Positions 62,244-64,000 of a stretch of DNA of 64,000 nucleotides are shown in pieces; position 1 is the stretch's first letter, and every line of letters begins with the position of its first letter. This DNA comes from Lewinellaceae bacterium. GTDB taxonomy: Bacteria; Bacteroidota; Bacteroidia; Chitinophagales; Saprospiraceae. The stretch is from assembly GCA_020636215.1 (NCBI GenBank), contig JACJYG010000004.1, positions 930,001 to 994,000 on the forward strand. The letters run 5' to 3'. Under the pieces are notes generated by a model. That model ran no database searches and was not told where the DNA came from. It saw only the letters and a list, made by a program, of their open reading frames with translations. The position numbers and the translations under genes are program-made.

Positions 62244-64000
62244 CTATTCCCTTACCAGTTGCAGCTTCATCTTCCTGATACGGTCCTCCAGCTTTTCCGA
62301 GCTGAGGCGCTCTCTCAAGCGATCCACAAGAATAGGAAAAGCAAAAGGCGTGGCTTTGTCCGGCCGGCTCAGCACCACGCGCTGCCCCTGAATACGTTTC
62401 AGGGCGCTGCGCAGTCGGGCCTCTTCGAGTTGGAAGCTCATCACTTCATCGAATGCCTGAAGTAATAACAGGTTGTTAGGCTCATAGTCATTGAATACCT
62501 CGAAAAAGAGCTGGGAAGAAGCCTGCAGGTGACGGTCCTTTTTAGGTTTGCCGGGGTAACCGCGGAAGACCAGCCCGGCTATGCTGGCGATATCCCGGAA
62601 ACGCCGCCGCGCCAGTTCCGTGGAATTAATGCTGGCGGGAATATCCTGGCTGAGGTTTTGGGTAGAAAACAGGCCGTTGGCCAGCGCCTTGTCAATAGGG
62701 ATTTCGGAATCGGATAGCAGTTCAAAACCATAATCATTCATGGCGATGGAAAAGCTGATGGCTTGTAATTGAGCGATCCGATAAGCCACAAGGGCGCCCA
62801 TCCCTTCATGTACCTGACGCCCCTCGAAGGGATAGAAAAGCAGGTGATAGCCCTCCTTGCTCTGAAAGTATTCGATCAGGAATTCACTTTCATCGGGGAC
62901 GTGGGAACGGCTGGCCTGAAGCTCGACGAGCGGTTTCAGTTTTTCCAGCTCGACATCGGCGAAATCCCCGTGGCGGAGTTGGGCCATTTTGAAGCGTAGG
63001 AAAGAGGATAATTGGGAGGAAAGGGGCAGCCTGCCGCCCAGCCAGGCAGGCACCCTTCCCGTTTTTTTGCTGCTGCGCCGCACCTGTACATCCATGTCTT
63101 TGATGCGGACCAGTTCGAGGCTGCGCCCGGCAAACCAGAACACATCTCCTGGCTTGAGCTGTGCAATGAACCACTCCTCGATTGAGCCAAGCCGCTTGCC
63201 GCCAACATATTTTATGGACAGGCTGGCATCCCCCACAATGGTGCCGATCTGCATCCGGTGGCGCAAGGCCGTTGCCTTACTGTTGACCAGATACCGCCCC
63301 TGCTCCACCACGGCCTTTTTATATTCATCATAGGCATAGAGCGATTGGCCACCCGTGGTGAGAAAATCCAGGCACCAGGCCCATTCATCGTCAGTGAGGC
63401 TGCTGAAAGCATAGGTCCCGCGCACTTCGGGCAGTATTTCTTCCGGGCGGAAACCTTCGGAAACGGCTAGCGTAACGAGGTATTGCAGCAGTACATCAAA
63501 AGAACGGATATAGGGGACCCGGCTTTCCAGTTCTCCTTCGTTAATGGCTCGCCGCAGGGCTGCTGCTTCGATCAGTTCCAGGGAGTGGGCGGGCACAAAA
63601 TAGATTCGGCTGAGCGCGCCCGGTTGATGGCCGCTGCGCCCGGCTCGTTGCACGAAACGAGCCACGCCCTTGGGGCTGCCGATCTGGACGATATTGTCTA
63701 CCGGCCGAAAGTCAACCCCCAGGTCGAGGCTGGAGGTGCAGACTACGGCCTTAAGAATTCCCTCATGCAGGGCATTCTCCACCCAATCCCGCAACTCCCG
63801 GCTGATGGAGCCATGATGCATAGCGATGGCGCCCGCCAGGCCGGGGGCCACTTCAAGTAAATTCTGATACCATATTTCGCACTGAGCACGAGTATTGGTA
63901 AAAATAAGCGTACTGCGGCCCTGCTCGATGATGGGTACAACCTTTTCCAGCAGTTTAATGCCCAGGTGGCCGGCCCAGGGGAATTGTTCGATCTCGTCGG
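62244..64000 (-). CDS. Partial Lhr-like DEXH helicase of the ligase-associated cassette
   Basis: The frame is open to the right edge, so the N-terminus (with Walker A and the DEXH box) lies outside the window; only the second RecA domain and the C-terminus, about 585 residues, are seen. Visible: STLIFTNTRAQCEIWYQ (motif IV), the AIAMHHGSISRELR and VVCTSSLDLGVDF segments (motif V), QRAGRSGHQPG (motif VI), then a winged-helix and Lhr-type C-terminal core with SKKTGRVPAWLGGRLPLSSQL. The adjacent pdeM gene supports the assignment to the ligase-associated DNA damage response. Confidence 0.9.
   Translation of the reverse strand, partial: DEIEQFPWAGHLGIKLLEKVVPIIEQGRSTLIFTNTRAQCEIWYQNLLEVAPGLAGAIAMHHGSISRELRDWVENALHEGILKAVVCTSSLDLGVDFRPVDNIVQIGSPKGVARFVQRAGRSGHQPGALSRIYFVPAHSLELIEAAALRRAINEGELESRVPYIRSFDVLLQYLVTLAVSEGFRPEEILPEVRGTYAFSSLTDDEWAWCLDFLTTGGQSLYAYDEYKKAVVEQGRYLVNSKATALRHRMQIGTIVGDASLSIKYVGGKRLGSIEEWFIAQLKPGDVFWFAGRSLELVRIKDMDVQVRRSSKKTGRVPAWLGGRLPLSSQLSSFLRFKMAQLRHGDFADVELEKLKPLVELQASRSHVPDESEFLIEYFQSKEGYHLLFYPFEGRQVHEGMGALVAYRIAQLQAISFSIAMNDYGFELLSDSEIPIDKALANGLFSTQNLSQDIPASINSTELARRRFRDIASIAGLVFRGYPGKPKKDRHLQASSQLFFEVFNDYEPNNLLLLQAFDEVMSFQLEEARLRSALKRIQGQRVVLSRPDKATPFAFPILVDRLRERLSSEKLEDRIRKMKLQLVRE

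Overview
The window reads as a chromosomal segment of a Bacteroidota bacterium, most likely a Saprospiria-type lineage (Lewinella or Haliscomenobacter relatives). Reasons: several secreted proteins end in type IX secretion (T9SS, Por) sorting domains; the -7 promoter boxes look like TAnnTTTG; there are TonB receptors with a carboxypeptidase-like N-terminal domain, DUF4331 proteins and a ligase-associated DNA damage cassette. Coding is dense and moderately GC-rich. No tRNA, rRNA or CRISPR array was found.

Layout. 1-6.9 kb: partial membrane protein, parE, lon, a secreted protein and a 7-TM protein. 6.9-13.2 kb: small secreted and membrane proteins, a broken gene start, a threonine/serine dehydratase, a large T9SS cargo protein, an EamA exporter, a MITE and a cysteine-cluster protein. 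13.3-20.5 kb: a minus-strand operon (TetR, LolA-like carrier, two FtsX/MacB permeases, ATPase, two beta-barrels) led by a promoter overlapped by a TetR-type palindrome. 20.9-28 kb: metF, a composite repeat locus, a gene remnant, then an unusual 1657-residue cation-chloride-cotransporter/coiled-coil/AAA ATPase fusion followed by an MscS-like channel. 28.3-37.7 kb: M14 peptidase, trypsin-like T9SS protease, fumarylacetoacetase, uracil phosphoribosyltransferase, polysaccharide deacetylase. 37.8-39.8 kb: a compact operon with a coiled-coil protein, a roadblock-like protein, a Rab-like small GTPase and a PAS-like fragment. 40-48.4 kb: lipA, an ECF sigma/anti-sigma pair, a LysE exporter, a MazF-type toxin-antitoxin pair, sdaA, a NIPSNAP lipoprotein and a DUF1801 protein. 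48.6-53.2 kb: hypF-hypD-hypE for [NiFe] hydrogenase maturation. 53.3-61.2 kb: an exact 39-copy octamer array and a minus-strand TonB receptor / two DUF4331 / TPR lipoprotein operon interrupted by a second MITE copy. 61.5-64 kb: pdeM and a partial Lhr-like helicase.

The best candidates for undescribed biology are the transporter-ATPase fusion with its MscS partner (22.4-28.1 kb) and the Rab-like GTPase/roadblock operon (37.8-39.8 kb). A second theme is intergenic sequence made of short tandem words, often eight bases long, together with a two-copy MITE, an A-B-A-B composite repeat at two loci and three gene remnants. This suggests that repeats have reshaped the spaces between otherwise conserved housekeeping genes.
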